Source of the DNA: Spongiibacteraceae bacterium
GTDB lineage: Bacteria > Pseudomonadota > Gammaproteobacteria > Pseudomonadales > Dasaniaceae
Assembly: GCA_028280715.1 (NCBI GenBank)
Contig: JANQLG010000037.1
Coordinates: 1 to 64,000, forward strand
DNA: 64,000 bases
Direction: 5' to 3'
Below the pieces are notes generated by a model that made no database searches, was not told where the DNA came from, and worked only from the letters and a program-made list of their open reading frames with translations. This document shows positions 19,152-30,051 of the stretch, in pieces (the first letter of the stretch is position 1; each line of letters begins with the position of its first letter). A program made the position numbers and the translations under genes.

Positions 19152-21485
19152 TCAGCGTTTACTTTTAATTTTCCCTGCCTCAGCAAACAGTTGAGCGAAG
19201 GTGCCGGTTGTCGCCTGCTGCGCTTTTGGCTGCCTATGCCGGTTATTTTGCTGGCTCCTTTTGGGAGCGTTGGAGTTCTGTTTCGATTTGCTTTGCGATT
19301 CAGCTTTATCATCAAGACGCATGCTCAGACCAATACGCTTGCGTTGGATATCCACCTCCATGACTTTCACTTTAACAATATCACCGGCTTTAACTACAGT
19401 GCGTGGATCTTTGACAAAGGTATTAGCCAATGCCGAGATATGCACCAAACCATCTTGATGAACACCGATGTCGACGAATGCGCCAAAGTTAGTGACATTA
19501 GTAACTGTACCTTCAAGAATCATATCGGCAATCAAGTCAGAAATTTTTTCCACACCTTCTTTAAAGCTGGCTGTTTTAAATTCGGGTCTTGGATCACGGC
19601 CTGGTTTGTCCAGCTCCTTGATAATATCCGTGACTGTTGGCAGACCGAACTGTTCATCGGTAAAAGCAGCAGGATCAAGGCTTTTTAGAAAGCTGCTGTC
19701 ACCGATAATGTTTTGCACTGGGCGTGAGTTAACGGAACTGATTTTTTCGACGATAGAATAACTTTCAGGATGCACTGCAGAGGTATCGAGAGGATTTTCT
19801 CCATTCATGACACGCAGGAAGCCCGCTGCTTGCTCAAAGGTTTTATCACCAAAACGTTTGACCTGTTTTAATGCTTCGCGATCAGCAAAAGAACCATTTT
19901 GGTCGCGGTAGTCAACAATGTTGCTGGCAATGGTTTGATTTAAACCGGAAACGCGTGCCAGTAATGCGCTTGAGGCAGTATTGACGTCGACACCGACGCT
20001 GTTAACACAATCCTCTACCACAGCATCAAGAGAACGAGCGAGTTGTGTTTGCGATACATCGTGTTGGTATTGGCCGACACCTATGGATTTGGGTTCGATC
20101 TTGACCAATTCCGCTAGTGGATCCTGCAAGCGGTGAGCGATGGAAATAGCCCCACGAATGGTGACATCGTAATCAGGATATTCGCGGGCAGCATACTCTG
20201 AGGCAGAATAAATGGAAGCGCCGGCCTCATTCACCATCACTTTTTTCAGACTTAGTTCGGGATTCGATGAAATAATTTCACCAACAAAGCGATCAGTTTC
20301 GCGGCTGGCGGTACCGTTACCAATGGCGATTAATTCGACCTGATATTTTTTGGCCAACTCGGTCACGATGGCGGCGGCTTCTTGAGTTTTGTTTTGTGGT
20401 GGGTTGGGGAAAATGGCGCCGTGATCTAACACCTTGCCCGTGCCGTCGACGACGGCCAGTTTTACACCGGTTCTTAGGCCGGGATCCAGTCCTATGGTGA
20501 CCTTTGGTCCGGCTGGAGCTGCCAGCAGCAGATCTTTCAGGTTACTGGCAAAAACGCTGATAGCTTCTTCTTCCGCTGCTTCTCGTAACTGGCTGAGCAG
20601 GTCAGTTTCAAGATGAGTATAGAGTTTGATACGCCAGGTCCAGCGAACCACTTCCTTTAACCATTGATCAGCAGCACGACCTTGATCACTTATATTCCAG
20701 TAATCGGCAACCATTGCTTCGCAGGGATGTGCCGTTAGTTTGTCATCGGGAGCACCGATAACGATAGCGAGGGATAATACGCTTTCATTGCGACCGCGAA
20801 ACATAGCCAAAGCGCGGTGAGATGGCACGGTGTTGAATGCTTCGTCGTGTTCGAAATAGTCCTTAAATTTTTCTCCTTCGCGTTCTTTGCCATCTACCAT
20901 GCGTGAAGACAGATTGCCTTCCTGTTTTAGAAAGTTCCGCAATGTGGTTAGCAGATCTGCTGCCTCACTGAAGCGTTCCATCAAAATATATTTGGCGCCG
21001 TCCAGGGCAGCCTTTTCGTCAGCAATGCCTTTGTCGTTATCGAGATAATTTTTTGCTTCTGTCTGAGGGTCCAGCGTTGGGTTGTCAAATAATGCATTGG
21101 CCAGTGGTTCAAGGCCGGCTTCGATAGCTATTTGGCCTTTGGTTCGGCGCTTGGGTTTATAAGGCAGATACAAATCTTCCAGCCGGTTTTTGGTTTCAGC
21201 TGCGTTAATATCTGCTTCCAGTTCCGGAGTAAGTTTTTCCTGTTCGGCGATGCTTTTTAAGATGGCTGTGCGTCGTTCTTCCAACTCGCGTAAATAGCGC
21301 AGGCGTTCTTCCAGTGTCCGCATTTGCGAATCATCAAGCCCGCCCGTTACTTCTTTACGATAGCGGGAAATAAAGGGCACTGTGGCGCCTTCATCGAGTA
21401 ATTCAATAGCAGCTTGTACCTGCTGCGGTTTAACCTGAAGTTCGTCTGCAATACGTTGTGAAAGAATGCTCAAAAGTGTGCTCAT
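19152..21485 (-). CDS. tex: RNA-binding transcription accessory protein Tex
   Basis: A 777-residue Tex protein. It has the N-terminal helical Tex domain ([43 protein letters not shown], split here by family), a YqgF/RuvC-like region ([21 protein letters not shown], about 330-350), helix-hairpin-helix parts ([37 protein letters not shown]) and a C-terminal S1 RNA-binding domain ([20 protein letters not shown], about 650-720). A Ser/Gln/Lys-rich tail follows. It acts in transcription and RNA metabolism. Full length; monocistronic as far as I can see. Confidence 0.95.
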   Translation of the reverse strand: MSTLLSILSQRIADELQVKPQQVQAAIELLDEGATVPFISRYRKEVTGGLDDSQMRTLEERLRYLRELEERRTAILKSIAEQEKLTPELEADINAAETKNRLEDLYLPYKPKRRTKGQIAIEAGLEPLANALFDNPTLDPQTEAKNYLDNDKGIADEKAALDGAKYILMERFSEAADLLTTLRNFLKQEGNLSSRMVDGKEREGEKFKDYFEHDEAFNTVPSHRALAMFRGRNESVLSLAIVIGAPDDKLTAHPCEAMVADYWNISDQGRAADQWLKEVVRWTWRIKLYTHLETDLLSQLREAAEEEAISVFASNLKDLLLAAPAGPKVTIGLDPGLRTGVKLAVVDGTGKVLDHGAIFPNPPQNKTQEAAAIVTELAKKYQVELIAIGNGTASRETDRFVGEIISSNPELSLKKVMVNEAGASIYSASEYAAREYPDYDVTIRGAISIAHRLQDPLAELVKIEPKSIGVGQYQHDVSQTQLARSLDAVVEDCVNSVGVDVNTASSALLARVSGLNQTIASNIVDYRDQNGSFADREALKQVKRFGDKTFEQAAGFLRVMNGENPLDTSAVHPESYSIVEKISSVNSRPVQNIIGDSSFLKSLDPAAFTDEQFGLPTVTDIIKELDKPGRDPRPEFKTASFKEGVEKISDLIADMILEGTVTNVTNFGAFVDIGVHQDGLVHISALANTFVKDPRTVVKAGDIVKVKVMEVDIQRKRIGLSMRLDDKAESQSKSKQNSNAPKRSQQNNRHRQPKAQQATTGTFAQLFAEAGKIKSKR

Positions 21486-21614
21486 AAAAATACGGTGGAT
21501 GACAGCTAGTAAAAAGGCTGCACATTATGCAGAAACTGTTGCTGCGATGGCAGCTTGTGGCGATAGATTTTTTTTGCTAGATAAAATGTGGTGGATGATT
21601 TTTAGCCGGCCTTC

Positions 21615-22823
21615 TTAACCAGCAAGGGTTGTGGCTCTTTCGTGGTATTTGGCGAGTTCGATACCGAGTGCTCCGTCAGATAGCAGATGCTTAACTGTGA
21701 TTGCGCCTTCACCCACATCGGGTATTTTACTGAGATCGATTAATCGCTCATCGCAGGGTTTTTTCTTTTTATTGCGAAGGATTAACACTTTAGGTTTTTC
21801 GCGCTGTTCTGGAGGAACTGGCAATATAATACCGACTTCGCCTGTGCTCAGTTCAGCAATACTTCCTGAGGGATAGAGGCCAATACATTCAACAAAGCGG
21901 TCAACCAGGTCAGGGTCAAAGTGGCTGTCTTTAGCACCCATTAAAATGCGTAATCCTTCCAGTGAAGACTTCGCTGGGCTGTAAATACGTTTGCTGGTTA
22001 TCGCATCATAAGTATCAGAAATAGCAACGATGCGACTGAAATAGGAAATATCTCCTGATGCCAAATTCCTTGGATAACCAAATCCATTGAGGCGCTCGTG
22101 GTGGCTATAGGCAACATTTGCAGCTTCTTTGACGATGTCGCTTTTACCTTTCAGTATTTGGTAGCCCAATGTTGTATGTGTTTTCATGATGGCATATTCG
22201 TCATCGGTAAAAGAACCCTCTTTATTTAGAATTTCCAGAGGGATTTCTGCTTTCCCCATATCATGTAACAGTCCGCATAAACCAACAGTTTCTAAATCAT
22301 TCCGAGCCAGCCCTTCTGCTCGACCTAAAATGATCGACAGTAACCCAACATTGAGACTGTGGCGTGCTGTGTATTCATCGACGTCCTTTAATAGACCAAG
22401 CCAGAGCATGGCTTCCTGGTTTTCGATAACGCTGTCGACACATTGTTTAACGGTATTTTTGGCGACGGCTGAATCAAAGCCTTTTCCCAGTCGCAAGTTG
22501 TTAAAAAAGCCGTGTACAACGCTTTTAGCTTGTTGGTAGGTTTTTTGTGTTTTGGGAATAGCCTGTTGGAAGGTTGTGGTATTGGTGTATTGCTGGCGAT
22601 TGGCTAAATCGGTTCTTGTAATTGAGGTTGCTGCGTTTGGTTTTCTTTCGACATAAACATATTGGCAGCATGCTTGTAATTGTTGAATTTGTTGCTCTGT
22701 GCGAATAATAAAGCCATGAGTAGTGAAGGGAGAATTCGCCCAGGGACGATCTAGTTCCACGACTTTCATGCCGGTTTTGAGGCGGTCGCTCTGTACTCGA
22801 ATTGTGAGGGAGTCTCTGGTCAA
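21615..22823 (-). CDS. HD-GYP domain protein with DUF3391, c-di-GMP phosphodiesterase family
   Basis: A 402-residue cytoplasmic protein. The N-terminal DUF3391 (about 5-120; VQSDRLKTGMKVVELDRPW, GFIIRTEQQIQQL) precedes an HD-GYP domain (about 150-330) with HSLNV, GLLHDMGK and the GYP motif HHERLNGFGYP. HD-GYP enzymes hydrolyse cyclic di-GMP, which in MSHA-bearing bacteria controls attachment through MshE. The usual Asp in the HHExxDGxGYP motif is Asn here (HHERLNG), which may alter metal binding or activity. No GGDEF or EAL partner sits beside it. Confidence 0.9.
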   Translation of the reverse strand: MTRDSLTIRVQSDRLKTGMKVVELDRPWANSPFTTHGFIIRTEQQIQQLQACCQYVYVERKPNAATSITRTDLANRQQYTNTTTFQQAIPKTQKTYQQAKSVVHGFFNNLRLGKGFDSAVAKNTVKQCVDSVIENQEAMLWLGLLKDVDEYTARHSLNVGLLSIILGRAEGLARNDLETVGLCGLLHDMGKAEIPLEILNKEGSFTDDEYAIMKTHTTLGYQILKGKSDIVKEAANVAYSHHERLNGFGYPRNLASGDISYFSRIVAISDTYDAITSKRIYSPAKSSLEGLRILMGAKDSHFDPDLVDRFVECIGLYPSGSIAELSTGEVGIILPVPPEQREKPKVLILRNKKKKPCDERLIDLSKIPDVGEGAITVKHLLSDGALGIELAKYHERATTLAG

Positions 22824-22941
22824 ATTGAAGTCACTTCCGTTAAATTAATAAAAAGCTGAAATAACAACATCACTATTAACTTAGGCAGCCTAGGGTTTTA
22901 TTGTAGTAGAGAATATAATTTTTTTGATAAAAAGCAGGCAT

Positions 22942-22969
22942 AAAAAAAGGCGCTTGAAAAAGCGCCTTT
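22942..22969 (-). terminator. Rho-independent terminator of pckA
   Basis: On the minus strand, AAAGGCGCTT and AAGCGCC arms form a stem of at least 7 bp around a short loop, and a run of seven T follows. It lies just after the pckA stop. Confidence 0.85.
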
Positions 22970-22987
22970 CAAACAAGTGGATTGCCC

Positions 22988-24523
22988 TTAAGCTTTAGGG
23001 CCAGCAGCAATAATCGCTTCAGACACATCAAACTTGGTGATGTTTTCCTGGAACAGTGCCGCCAGTTTGGCTGCTTGCTCGTCATAGCCCGCATCGTTGC
23101 CCCAGGCTTTACGTGGGTTGACGTATTTATCGTCAACGCCTGGAATCGATTTTGGAATATCCAGATTCAGTGCTTCCAGGTGCTCGGTTTCAACACTCTG
23201 CAACGAACCATTTTGAGCGGCGGTTACGACAGCGCGAGTGACTGGAATAGGGAAGCGGGAGCCGGTTCCGCCTTCGCCACCTGAACCGCCAGTCCAGCCA
23301 GTGTTGATCAGATAGACCTGAGAGCCAAAGTCTTCAATGCGTTTCATTAACAGTTCTGCATAGTCGCCTGCAGGACGAGGCATGAAAGGAGCGCCAAAAC
23401 AGGTTGAGAAAGTCGGGTGGATACCGGCTTCTGCGCCTAGCTCAGTAGAACCTACACGTGCGGTATAACCTGACAGGAAGTGGAACGCAGCGGCTTCTTT
23501 AGACAAGATAGAAACCGGTGGTAACACACCAGACACATCACAGGTCAGGAATATAACGGTTTTTGGTTCACCGGCAGCATTTTCGATAACGCGTTTTTCA
23601 ACGTGCTCTAATGGGTATGAGCAGCGGCCATTTTCAGTCAGGCTGGTGTCGTCGTAGTCGGCAGTGCGGTTTTCATCCAACACAACATTCTCAACGATGG
23701 CACCGAAACGAATAGCATCCCAGATGATAGGCTCGTTTTTCTTGCTGAGGTTAATGGTTTTAGCGTAGCAACCGCCTTCGATGTTGAAGACTGAACCTTT
23801 AGACCAGCCGTGCTCGTCGTCACCGATCAGTGCGCAGGCAGGGTCTGCCGACAGGGTGGTTTTACCGGTACCAGACAGACCAAAGAACAATGTGGTGTTG
23901 CCACTGTCATCAACATTAGCTGAGCAGTGCATTGGCATCACATCTTTTTCGGGTAACAGGAAGTTTTGTACCGAAAACATAGCCTTTTTCATTTCACCTG
24001 CGTAGCGCATGCCTGCCAGTAGAACTTTGCGTTGTGCGAAGTTGATGATGACAACGCCATCAGAGTTGGTGCCGTCGCGCTCAGGATCACACTCAAAGCT
24101 GGCGACGTTAAGGATAGTCCACTCTTCTTTAGCCTTAGGGTTGTACTTCTCAGGGCGGACAAACATGTTATGGCCAAATAAACCCTGCCAGGCGGTTTCA
24201 GTGTTTACTTGTACAGGAATATAGTGCTCGTCGTGGGCGCCAACGTGCAGCGTTGAAACAAAGCGGTCTTTTTGTGAGAGATATTCGTCCACGCGATCCC
24301 ACAGAGCATCGAATTTATCGCTGTCGAATGGGCGGTTAACAGAGCCCCAGTCGATCGCCTCTGCAGTGGAGGGCTCTTGCACGATGAAGCGGTCAGCGGG
24401 TGAACGACCAGTGCGTTTGCCGGTGGTGACATACAGAGCGCCGGTATCGGTCAGTTGACCTTCGCCGCGGATCAATGCCTGTTCGATAAGTCCTGAAGCC
24501 GGTAGGTTGGTGTGTGTGGTCAT
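22988..24523 (-). CDS. pckA: Phosphoenolpyruvate carboxykinase (ATP)
   Basis: A 511-residue enzyme that converts oxaloacetate and ATP to phosphoenolpyruvate, CO2 and ADP, the entry to gluconeogenesis. Visible signatures are the P-loop [13 protein letters not shown] with the preceding MHCSANVD, the kinase-2 region [34 protein letters not shown] and [13 protein letters not shown]. It is slightly shorter than the E. coli enzyme (540), mainly at the N-terminus. hslO lies upstream on the same strand 215 bases away; the pairing hslO-pckA is also seen in E. coli. The intervening gap suggests its own promoter. Confidence 0.97.
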   Translation of the reverse strand: MTTHTNLPASGLIEQALIRGEGQLTDTGALYVTTGKRTGRSPADRFIVQEPSTAEAIDWGSVNRPFDSDKFDALWDRVDEYLSQKDRFVSTLHVGAHDEHYIPVQVNTETAWQGLFGHNMFVRPEKYNPKAKEEWTILNVASFECDPERDGTNSDGVVIINFAQRKVLLAGMRYAGEMKKAMFSVQNFLLPEKDVMPMHCSANVDDSGNTTLFFGLSGTGKTTLSADPACALIGDDEHGWSKGSVFNIEGGCYAKTINLSKKNEPIIWDAIRFGAIVENVVLDENRTADYDDTSLTENGRCSYPLEHVEKRVIENAAGEPKTVIFLTCDVSGVLPPVSILSKEAAAFHFLSGYTARVGSTELGAEAGIHPTFSTCFGAPFMPRPAGDYAELLMKRIEDFGSQVYLINTGWTGGSGGEGGTGSRFPIPVTRAVVTAAQNGSLQSVETEHLEALNLDIPKSIPGVDDKYVNPRKAWGNDAGYDEQAAKLAALFQENITKFDVSEAIIAAGPKA

Positions 24524-24738
24524 CTCGTCTTTAATTCCTGTGTGCTCTTTGACCAGAGCATCTGGCTAGATACTCTTGCCGCCGGTGATTTGAGGCGCGC
24601 CATTATGTCAAAAAATTTTTAGCGAAGCTAACCCTTAGCATCGATTTTTGGGAGACTTTTTTACGTAGTAAAACTACAAAAAACCTAGGCGCCATGCGGG
24701 TTTGGCGGGTTTTAGTCTGTAAACGATTTAGTGCAGGA

Positions 24739-25590
24739 TTAATGAAGAGTGGGGTGGATCAGCTTCTCTATATCGTCGGGCTGAAAGTGATAATGCTGAT
24801 GACAGAACTCACAATTGACGTCGATAGCGTGCTTGTCGTCGACCATTTTTTGCAGTTCATCTTTGCCCAGTGAGGCTAACGCTTTTAGTGTTCTTTCTTC
24901 CGAACAGCTGCACTTAAACCGCATGAATTCTGCATCAAACAGACGAAGAGGATCTTGATGATAGAGTCGATGCAGGCACTGCTCAAAGGTCAGTGTCGAC
25001 AGCTCCGCATGAGTTATAGTATCGGCTAAATGGGTGAGGTGTTCCCAGTCCAGTTGGCGTTGTTCAGGACTAATGTCACTGGCGGGTAATTCCTGCAGTA
25101 ACATTCCTGTAGCTATACTACCGTCGCTGAATAACCAGATACGTGTCGCCAGTTGTTCGCTCTGTTTGAAATAGCCTTCAAGACACTCCGCCAGGTTGTG
25201 ACCATCAAGATTAACGATACCCTGGTAGCGCTGACCCTTTGTCGGTGTGATAGTAATGGCGAGACGACCGTTGGTCAGCAAGGTGGAAAAGTCTTCGCTG
25301 GAGGCCAGGTCAGCATTGCGGGCGATGGCACGTAGATCGTTACCTGAAGTGACTTCGGCCATGATTAGGGGTACTTCACCCTCGCTGTTGGCCTGTAGGG
25401 TGAGTGTGCCTTCAAATTTTAGTGTTGCACTCAATAGTGAAGCAGCTGCCATAAACTCTCCCAGCAGCCTGGCAACGACCTGTGGGTAATTATGTGCTGA
25501 GAGCGTATCCTGGTAGCTTTGTTCGAGACGAGTCAGTTCGCCTCGAATATCGGTTTCTTCAAAAATAAAACGCTGCAGTAGATCAGTCAT
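24739..25590 (-). CDS. hslO: Redox-regulated chaperone Hsp33
   Basis: A 283-residue heat-shock chaperone switched on by oxidation. The N-terminal domain opens with LLQRFIFEETDIRGELTRLEQSY. The C-terminal zinc switch has the four cysteines in KCSCSEE (about 227-229) and CEFCHQHY (about 260-263), which bind zinc when reduced and form disulfides on oxidation. Length and motifs are normal. In E. coli the order is yrfG-hslR-hslO, but here a SulP transporter gene separates hslO from hslR. Confidence 0.96.
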   Translation of the reverse strand: MTDLLQRFIFEETDIRGELTRLEQSYQDTLSAHNYPQVVARLLGEFMAAASLLSATLKFEGTLTLQANSEGEVPLIMAEVTSGNDLRAIARNADLASSEDFSTLLTNGRLAITITPTKGQRYQGIVNLDGHNLAECLEGYFKQSEQLATRIWLFSDGSIATGMLLQELPASDISPEQRQLDWEHLTHLADTITHAELSTLTFEQCLHRLYHQDPLRLFDAEFMRFKCSCSEERTLKALASLGKDELQKMVDDKHAIDVNCEFCHQHYHFQPDDIEKLIHPTLH

Positions 25591-25654
25591 GGGCGCCGAT
25601 TATATTTTATTAGGCTGTAGCTCATTAGGTTATCGTTCATTAGATTTGGAGGCT

Positions 25655-27220
25655 TTAGCCCAGAGCATCATCAGCAACAAAATACTGAGGGTCTTCAATC
25701 ACATTAACTTCGACCAGGTTACCCGCTTTTTTCAGTAGTTTGCGACATTCTTCGCTCAAATGTACCAGATGTAACTGTTTGTCGGCGTTGAGGTAGCGTT
25801 CGGCCAGTGTATCGATGGCTTCCAGCCCTGAGTGGTCGCAGACACGTGAGTCGGCAAAATCAATCACCACGTCGTTGTTGGCTTGCTGCGGATTGAATTG
25901 TTCCAGGAAGGAGGTCACAGAGCCAAAGAAAAGGGGGCCATGCACACTGTAGACGGTAGAACCCTTGTGGTCTTCACGCGATTGTACATTGATATGTTTG
26001 GCATGTTCCCAAGCAAATACCAATGCGGAAACGATAACACCCACTACAACGGCAACAGCTAAGTCGGTAGCCACGGTGACGGCAGATACCAATACCAGAA
26101 CAGCGGCATCACTTTTCGGGACTTTGCGGATAATGCGAAAGCTACTCCATTCGAAAGTACCAATTACTACAATAAACATCACGCCGATCAATGCGGCCAG
26201 TGGAATGCGTTCGATCAGGTTGGAGCCCACCAGAATAAAAACGAGTAGGCTTAGTGCGGCGGTAATGCCTGATAGTCGTCCGCGGCCTCCGGAATTGACG
26301 TTAATCATGCTCTGACCAATCATAGCGCAGCCACCCATACCGCCAAAGAATCCAGTTACTGTATTGGCGACACCCTGGCCTATACATTCGCGATTGCCTC
26401 GGCCACGGGAATTGGTGATTTCGTCTACCAGACGAAGTGTAAGTAGAGATTCAATCAGGCCGATGGCGGCGAGAATAAGTGCATAGGGGAAAATAATGGC
26501 CAATGTCTCCCAATTGAGAGGCACACTGGGAATAGCAAAGCTGGGCAGATCGCCTTTGATAGAGGCCACATCGCCCACTACGCGTGTGTCTAGGTTAAGG
26601 CCCATCACTAATAATGAGACTACAACAATAGCAGCCAGTGAAGAGGGCACCGCTGTGGTGAAGCGTGGTAGATAGTGAATGATTACCATAGTGAGTACTA
26701 CCAAACCTAACAACATATAAAGCTGGCTGCCTTCCAGCCAAGCGACATCGATGATTGAGCCTTGCATGAAAGTGCCTTCGAGCCAGCCAGGTTCACCTGC
26801 TGTGCCGAATTGACTGAGCTGTGCCAGGAAAATTACGATTGCCAATCCGTTAACAAAGCCCAGCATGACAGGATGCGGTACCATGCGGATAAATTTACCG
26901 AGGCGCATCAGGCCAGCCAGAATCTGAAGTAAGCCCATCAACACAACCGTGGCAAATAAATACTGCACGCCGTGATCGGCCACCAGCGCCACCATTACCA
27001 CCGCCAAAGCACCGGTAGCACCGGAAATCATGCCCGGGCGACCGCCTATACAGGCTGTGATCAAGCCCACCATAAAAGCGGCATAAAGACCTACTAAGGG
27101 TTCTACACCTGCGACAAAGGCAAAGGCAACTGCTTCAGGTACCAGTGCCAGAGCGACGGTGAGTCCGGATAAAAGGTCGTTTTTAACCGTAGCGACTTTG
27201 CTCGGATGAAGTTCAAACAT
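25655..27220 (-). CDS. SulP family inorganic anion transporter with STAS domain
   Basis: A 521-residue membrane transporter. Many hydrophobic helices span about 15-390, including the SulP-type [31 protein letters not shown] and the [26 protein letters not shown] loop. The C-terminal STAS domain (about 410-510) has [24 protein letters not shown] sequence ([15 protein letters not shown]). Family members carry sulfate, bicarbonate, dicarboxylates or other anions, often with sodium. The substrate is not visible; no carbonic anhydrase gene is adjacent. It is inserted between hslO and hslR relative to the E. coli order. Confidence 0.9.
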   Translation of the reverse strand: MFELHPSKVATVKNDLLSGLTVALALVPEAVAFAFVAGVEPLVGLYAAFMVGLITACIGGRPGMISGATGALAVVMVALVADHGVQYLFATVVLMGLLQILAGLMRLGKFIRMVPHPVMLGFVNGLAIVIFLAQLSQFGTAGEPGWLEGTFMQGSIIDVAWLEGSQLYMLLGLVVLTMVIIHYLPRFTTAVPSSLAAIVVVSLLVMGLNLDTRVVGDVASIKGDLPSFAIPSVPLNWETLAIIFPYALILAAIGLIESLLTLRLVDEITNSRGRGNRECIGQGVANTVTGFFGGMGGCAMIGQSMINVNSGGRGRLSGITAALSLLVFILVGSNLIERIPLAALIGVMFIVVIGTFEWSSFRIIRKVPKSDAAVLVLVSAVTVATDLAVAVVVGVIVSALVFAWEHAKHINVQSREDHKGSTVYSVHGPLFFGSVTSFLEQFNPQQANNDVVIDFADSRVCDHSGLEAIDTLAERYLNADKQLHLVHLSEECRKLLKKAGNLVEVNVIEDPQYFVADDALG

Positions 27221-27385
27221 GCGTGCCTCTCAGCTATTTATCTGTGCAATCACCAGAGTCCCAAACGTGATGGGAGTGCTGGTAAGAATGACCAATCGGC
27301 GCGGAAGAGTTGTTATTAGTCGCGGATGGAAAGGTCGCGAATTGTACAGAGCGGGGCCTTACAACTCAATCAGTAAGGGGCGTAA

Positions 27386-27811
27386 TTATTCGCCTTGTTC
27401 CTGTTTAAAGCGGTGAATTTGGCGGCGTTGCTTTTTAGTAGGTCGTTCTTTGCTGATCAAACCTAACCCATTAAAGGCTTTGCGTTGTGTTGCTGCTATT
27501 TCGCGTTTCTCAATGCTGGCTTCGGTTTCGCGATATAGCAGTTGTGCTTCGCTGGCGCTGCGGCGCTGATCGGACAGGCCGATAACTTCGACTTCCTTTT
27601 CATCCCAACCCTGACGAATTATTAGTAATGCCCCCAGTTCTACTTCCTTGCTCACTTTGCTGCGAGCATTGTTGTAGTGGACTTTGCCGCCCTCGATGGC
27701 CTGTTTGGCCAGGCTGCGGGTTTTAAAAAAACGCGCTGCCCACAGCCATTTGTCTAGGCGCACATTGTCTTTGGGAAAGGGGTGTTGCTTAGATATGTCG
27801 TTTTCAGTCAT
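27386..27811 (-). CDS. hslR: Heat shock protein 15 (ribosome-associated S4 domain protein)
   Basis: A 141-residue basic protein. The S4 RNA-binding domain is at about 17-75 (VRLDKWLWAARFFKTRSLAK, IEGGKVHYNNARSK). A basic tail ends in KERPTKKQRRQIHRFKQE, as in HslR. HslR binds free 50S subunits carrying a nascent chain and helps recycle them. The stop of yrfG lies 6 bases upstream of its ATG on the same strand, so yrfG-hslR look like one operon. Confidence 0.94.
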   Translation of the reverse strand: MTENDISKQHPFPKDNVRLDKWLWAARFFKTRSLAKQAIEGGKVHYNNARSKVSKEVELGALLIIRQGWDEKEVEVIGLSDQRRSASEAQLLYRETEASIEKREIAATQRKAFNGLGLISKERPTKKQRRQIHRFKQEQGE

Positions 27812-27817
27812 TACTGA

Positions 27818-28513
27818 TTATAGCGAGAGTGAGTGGATTGGCATAATCTCATCGAAATGAAGAATGCCTGGGAATTCGGTGTCCTGCCGTTTCGCCTGTT
27901 TGCTGTCTGGTTGCAATAAGGTTAACAGATGTTTGATGCCATAGCGCTTGGCAGAGTGCAGCACGCTGGCGGTATCGTCGATTAATAAGGTTTTTTTCGG
28001 GTCAAAGGGGTGACTGCAATTTAGTTGATGCCAGAATTGGTACTGTTCTTTAGGTGTTCTGAAATCGTGAGAGACTACCACTTCGTCGAACATCTCGGTT
28101 AACCCGGTTTTGTCCATTTTAAGGTCGAGACTTTTGCGATGAGCATTGGTTACCAGAATAACGTGGTGATGACTATTTTTGAGTTGTCGAAGAAATTCTT
28201 CTACATGAGGGCGAATACTGATCATATGGTCGATTTCTCTTTTCAGTGCCGGGATATCAAGCTGTAGTTGTTCTGACCAGTAATCGAGGCAGTACCAGTT
28301 TAAAGTGCCGCGCTCGTTTTCAAAGCGCGAAGTTAATGTTTTGCGCGTTGTTTCTTCGTCTTGTTGGTGAATAACAGCGTAACGTTTAGGTAAATGCTGT
28401 AACCAGAAAAAATTATCAAAGTGTAAATCCAGCAGCGTTCCATCCATGTCCAATAAAACGGTTTCTATTTGCTGCCAGTTGATGCCGGGTTTCATAGGTT
28501 TATCTGTAGTCAT
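27818..28513 (-). CDS. yrfG: HAD hydrolase, YrfG-type GMP/IMP nucleotidase
   Basis: A 231-residue HAD-superfamily phosphatase. Motif I is VLLDMDGTLLDLHFDN (about 18-33) with the nucleophilic Asp and the general-acid Asp. Motif II is ILVTNAHRKSLDLKM with Thr. Motif III/IV is KTLLIDDTASVL. In E. coli YrfG dephosphorylates GMP and IMP. Position directly before hslR supports the assignment. The gene is divergent from cysQ, with a 178-base intergenic region. Confidence 0.9.
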   Translation of the reverse strand: MTTDKPMKPGINWQQIETVLLDMDGTLLDLHFDNFFWLQHLPKRYAVIHQQDEETTRKTLTSRFENERGTLNWYCLDYWSEQLQLDIPALKREIDHMISIRPHVEEFLRQLKNSHHHVILVTNAHRKSLDLKMDKTGLTEMFDEVVVSHDFRTPKEQYQFWHQLNCSHPFDPKKTLLIDDTASVLHSAKRYGIKHLLTLLQPDSKQAKRQDTEFPGILHFDEIMPIHSLSL

Positions 28514-28691
28514 CTATCTTAATTAAAGGAGCATTATGGAGCGCGATCAAAGGTTTGTTAATAGTGAACAACGGAAAGAAAAATATAGTATGTTCATTAT
28601 GAGTCTTATCAGGTTTTTATCGGTATAGTGATGCTGATTATTTTAAAACAGTGAATTGATTGAAAAGGAACAGGTTGAAAACGGAGAGTGC

Positions 28692-29531
28692 ATGTTGGAA
28701 GTAGTTAGTGCAACTTTGGTTGATGATGTAATTCAACTTTGTAGACAGGCTGGTGCTGCCATAAAGGCAATTTACCAGCAAGAAGATGCTGTGGAAGTCA
28801 CACGAAAAGCAGATGACTCTCCAGTTACTCAGGCAGATTTTGCTGCTCACGAAATTTTAATTGATGGATTAAAGAGAATGACGCCCGAGGTGCCAGTGCT
28901 TTCGGAAGAAGAGCAGGCGCCTGCATTTGTTGAGCGCAGCCAGTGGTCGCGTTACTGGCTGGTGGATCCACTAGATGGCACGAAAGAGTTTTTAGCCAGA
29001 ACCGGAGAATTTACGATCAATGTTGCTTTTATTGAGAAAGGCCAAGCCGTGCTGGGCGTTATTTATGTCCCCATGGAAGATGTGGCCTATGGCGGTATCG
29101 TTGCAGATGATGAGAATGTTGCTGCCTGGAAAGTCAGAGGCGATCAAAAAGAACAGCTAGCTGTGCGCCAAATACCTCAAGATTCAATAACGGTGTTGAC
29201 TAGTAGTCGGCATAGGGGCGAACAACTAGCTGGCTGTATCCAACAGTTGGAGAAAAATTTTGCCACTGTTGAGTGGCTCAAGGCGGGTAGTGCGTTGAAA
29301 TTTTGCCGGGTTGCTGAGGGGCAGGGAGATCTCTATCCCCGGTTTTCACCCTGTTGTGAGTGGGATACTGCTGCCGGTCAAGTAGTGCTGGAAGCAGCGG
29401 GTGGGCAATTGCTGGATATGGACTTTAAGCCACTGCGTTACAACCAGAAGGACTCCCTCATTAGCCCACACTTTTATGCGGTAGGAGCTGCGAATGTTGA
29501 TTGGTTAGCAATATTGAAACCGCTTGAATGA
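28692..29531 (+). CDS. cysQ: 3'(2'),5'-bisphosphate nucleotidase CysQ
   Basis: A 279-residue inositol-monophosphatase-fold enzyme that removes the 3' phosphate of PAP, the by-product of sulfate assimilation. Metal-site motifs are PVLSEEEQ (Glu pair), LVDPLDGTKEFLARTGEF and the later CCEWDTAAGQVVLEAAGG. I start at ATG 28692, with GGAGAG about 6 bases upstream; an in-frame TTG at 28656 lacks such a site. In Pseudomonas cysQ also lies near nudE and yrfG. Lithium-sensitive Mg2+-dependent activity is expected from the family. Confidence 0.94.
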   Translation: MLEVVSATLVDDVIQLCRQAGAAIKAIYQQEDAVEVTRKADDSPVTQADFAAHEILIDGLKRMTPEVPVLSEEEQAPAFVERSQWSRYWLVDPLDGTKEFLARTGEFTINVAFIEKGQAVLGVIYVPMEDVAYGGIVADDENVAAWKVRGDQKEQLAVRQIPQDSITVLTSSRHRGEQLAGCIQQLEKNFATVEWLKAGSALKFCRVAEGQGDLYPRFSPCCEWDTAAGQVVLEAAGGQLLDMDFKPLRYNQKDSLISPHFYAVGAANVDWLAILKPLE

Positions 29532-29749
29532 TCGTTATCTTCTAAATAAAAAAGCTGTTTATATCGATAAGAGTTAAAAACGAAAAACTTGATAAATAAC
29601 GTCGCTTTTTACTGCATCGTCTCTTATTTCAAGCTAGGATGAAAAATGCACCTCCGAAAAAAATAGAGCAATACGGGGGTGATAAGGAAAAACAATAGCG
29701 CAATAAAATGTTTTTAAAGGATGTGCCAGCAAAAAGTAAAGGTAATACC

Positions 29750-29992
29750 ATGAAAAAAACGGTAGGGTCTCTCAATCTAAATCGACCTCATTCCCGCCAT
29801 GAAACCTCAGGTGGCGCGAAATTGGCAAATACTCAAGAAATCAAGACAAAGCTTCTTGAAGAACTGGTTGAGCTGGAGAAACAAATGGAAGTGCTTAGTT
29901 CGCAATCCAGCCCAGTAGATTTCTCAATGCAACAAACCTATAAAGAAATGATCGATAGTCGAAAACGACTGTTTAATCAGCTCAATCTTTAA
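29750..29992 (+). CDS. Small conserved-looking hypothetical protein
   Basis: An 80-residue protein, start ATG 29750 with AAAGG about 8 bases upstream; an in-frame ATG at 29708 has no ribosome-binding site. The N-terminus is basic and polar (MKKTVGSLNLNRPHSRH). The rest is a predicted amphipathic helix or coiled coil (LEELVELEKQMEVL, and MQQTYKEMIDSRKRLFNQL). No signal peptide or membrane segment and no family that I recognise. Single gene between cysQ and a convergent small gene. Confidence 0.55.
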   Translation: MKKTVGSLNLNRPHSRHETSGGAKLANTQEIKTKLLEELVELEKQMEVLSSQSSPVDFSMQQTYKEMIDSRKRLFNQLNL

Positions 29993-30051
29993 TATTTATA
30001 TTGACGAATCTCTATAAAAAATCCGCTGGGGAATTTTAATTCTTTGGAGGA

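Noticed and set aside
24666..24678. GTAGT/ACTAC hairpin with T- and A-rich flanks between hslO and pckA
   Set aside because: The stem is only 5 bp and AT-rich, and the flanks do not make a proper terminator on either strand.
28514..28691. Possible regulatory site between yrfG and cysQ
   Set aside because: The region is AT-rich but I found no clear operator or paired promoter boxes.
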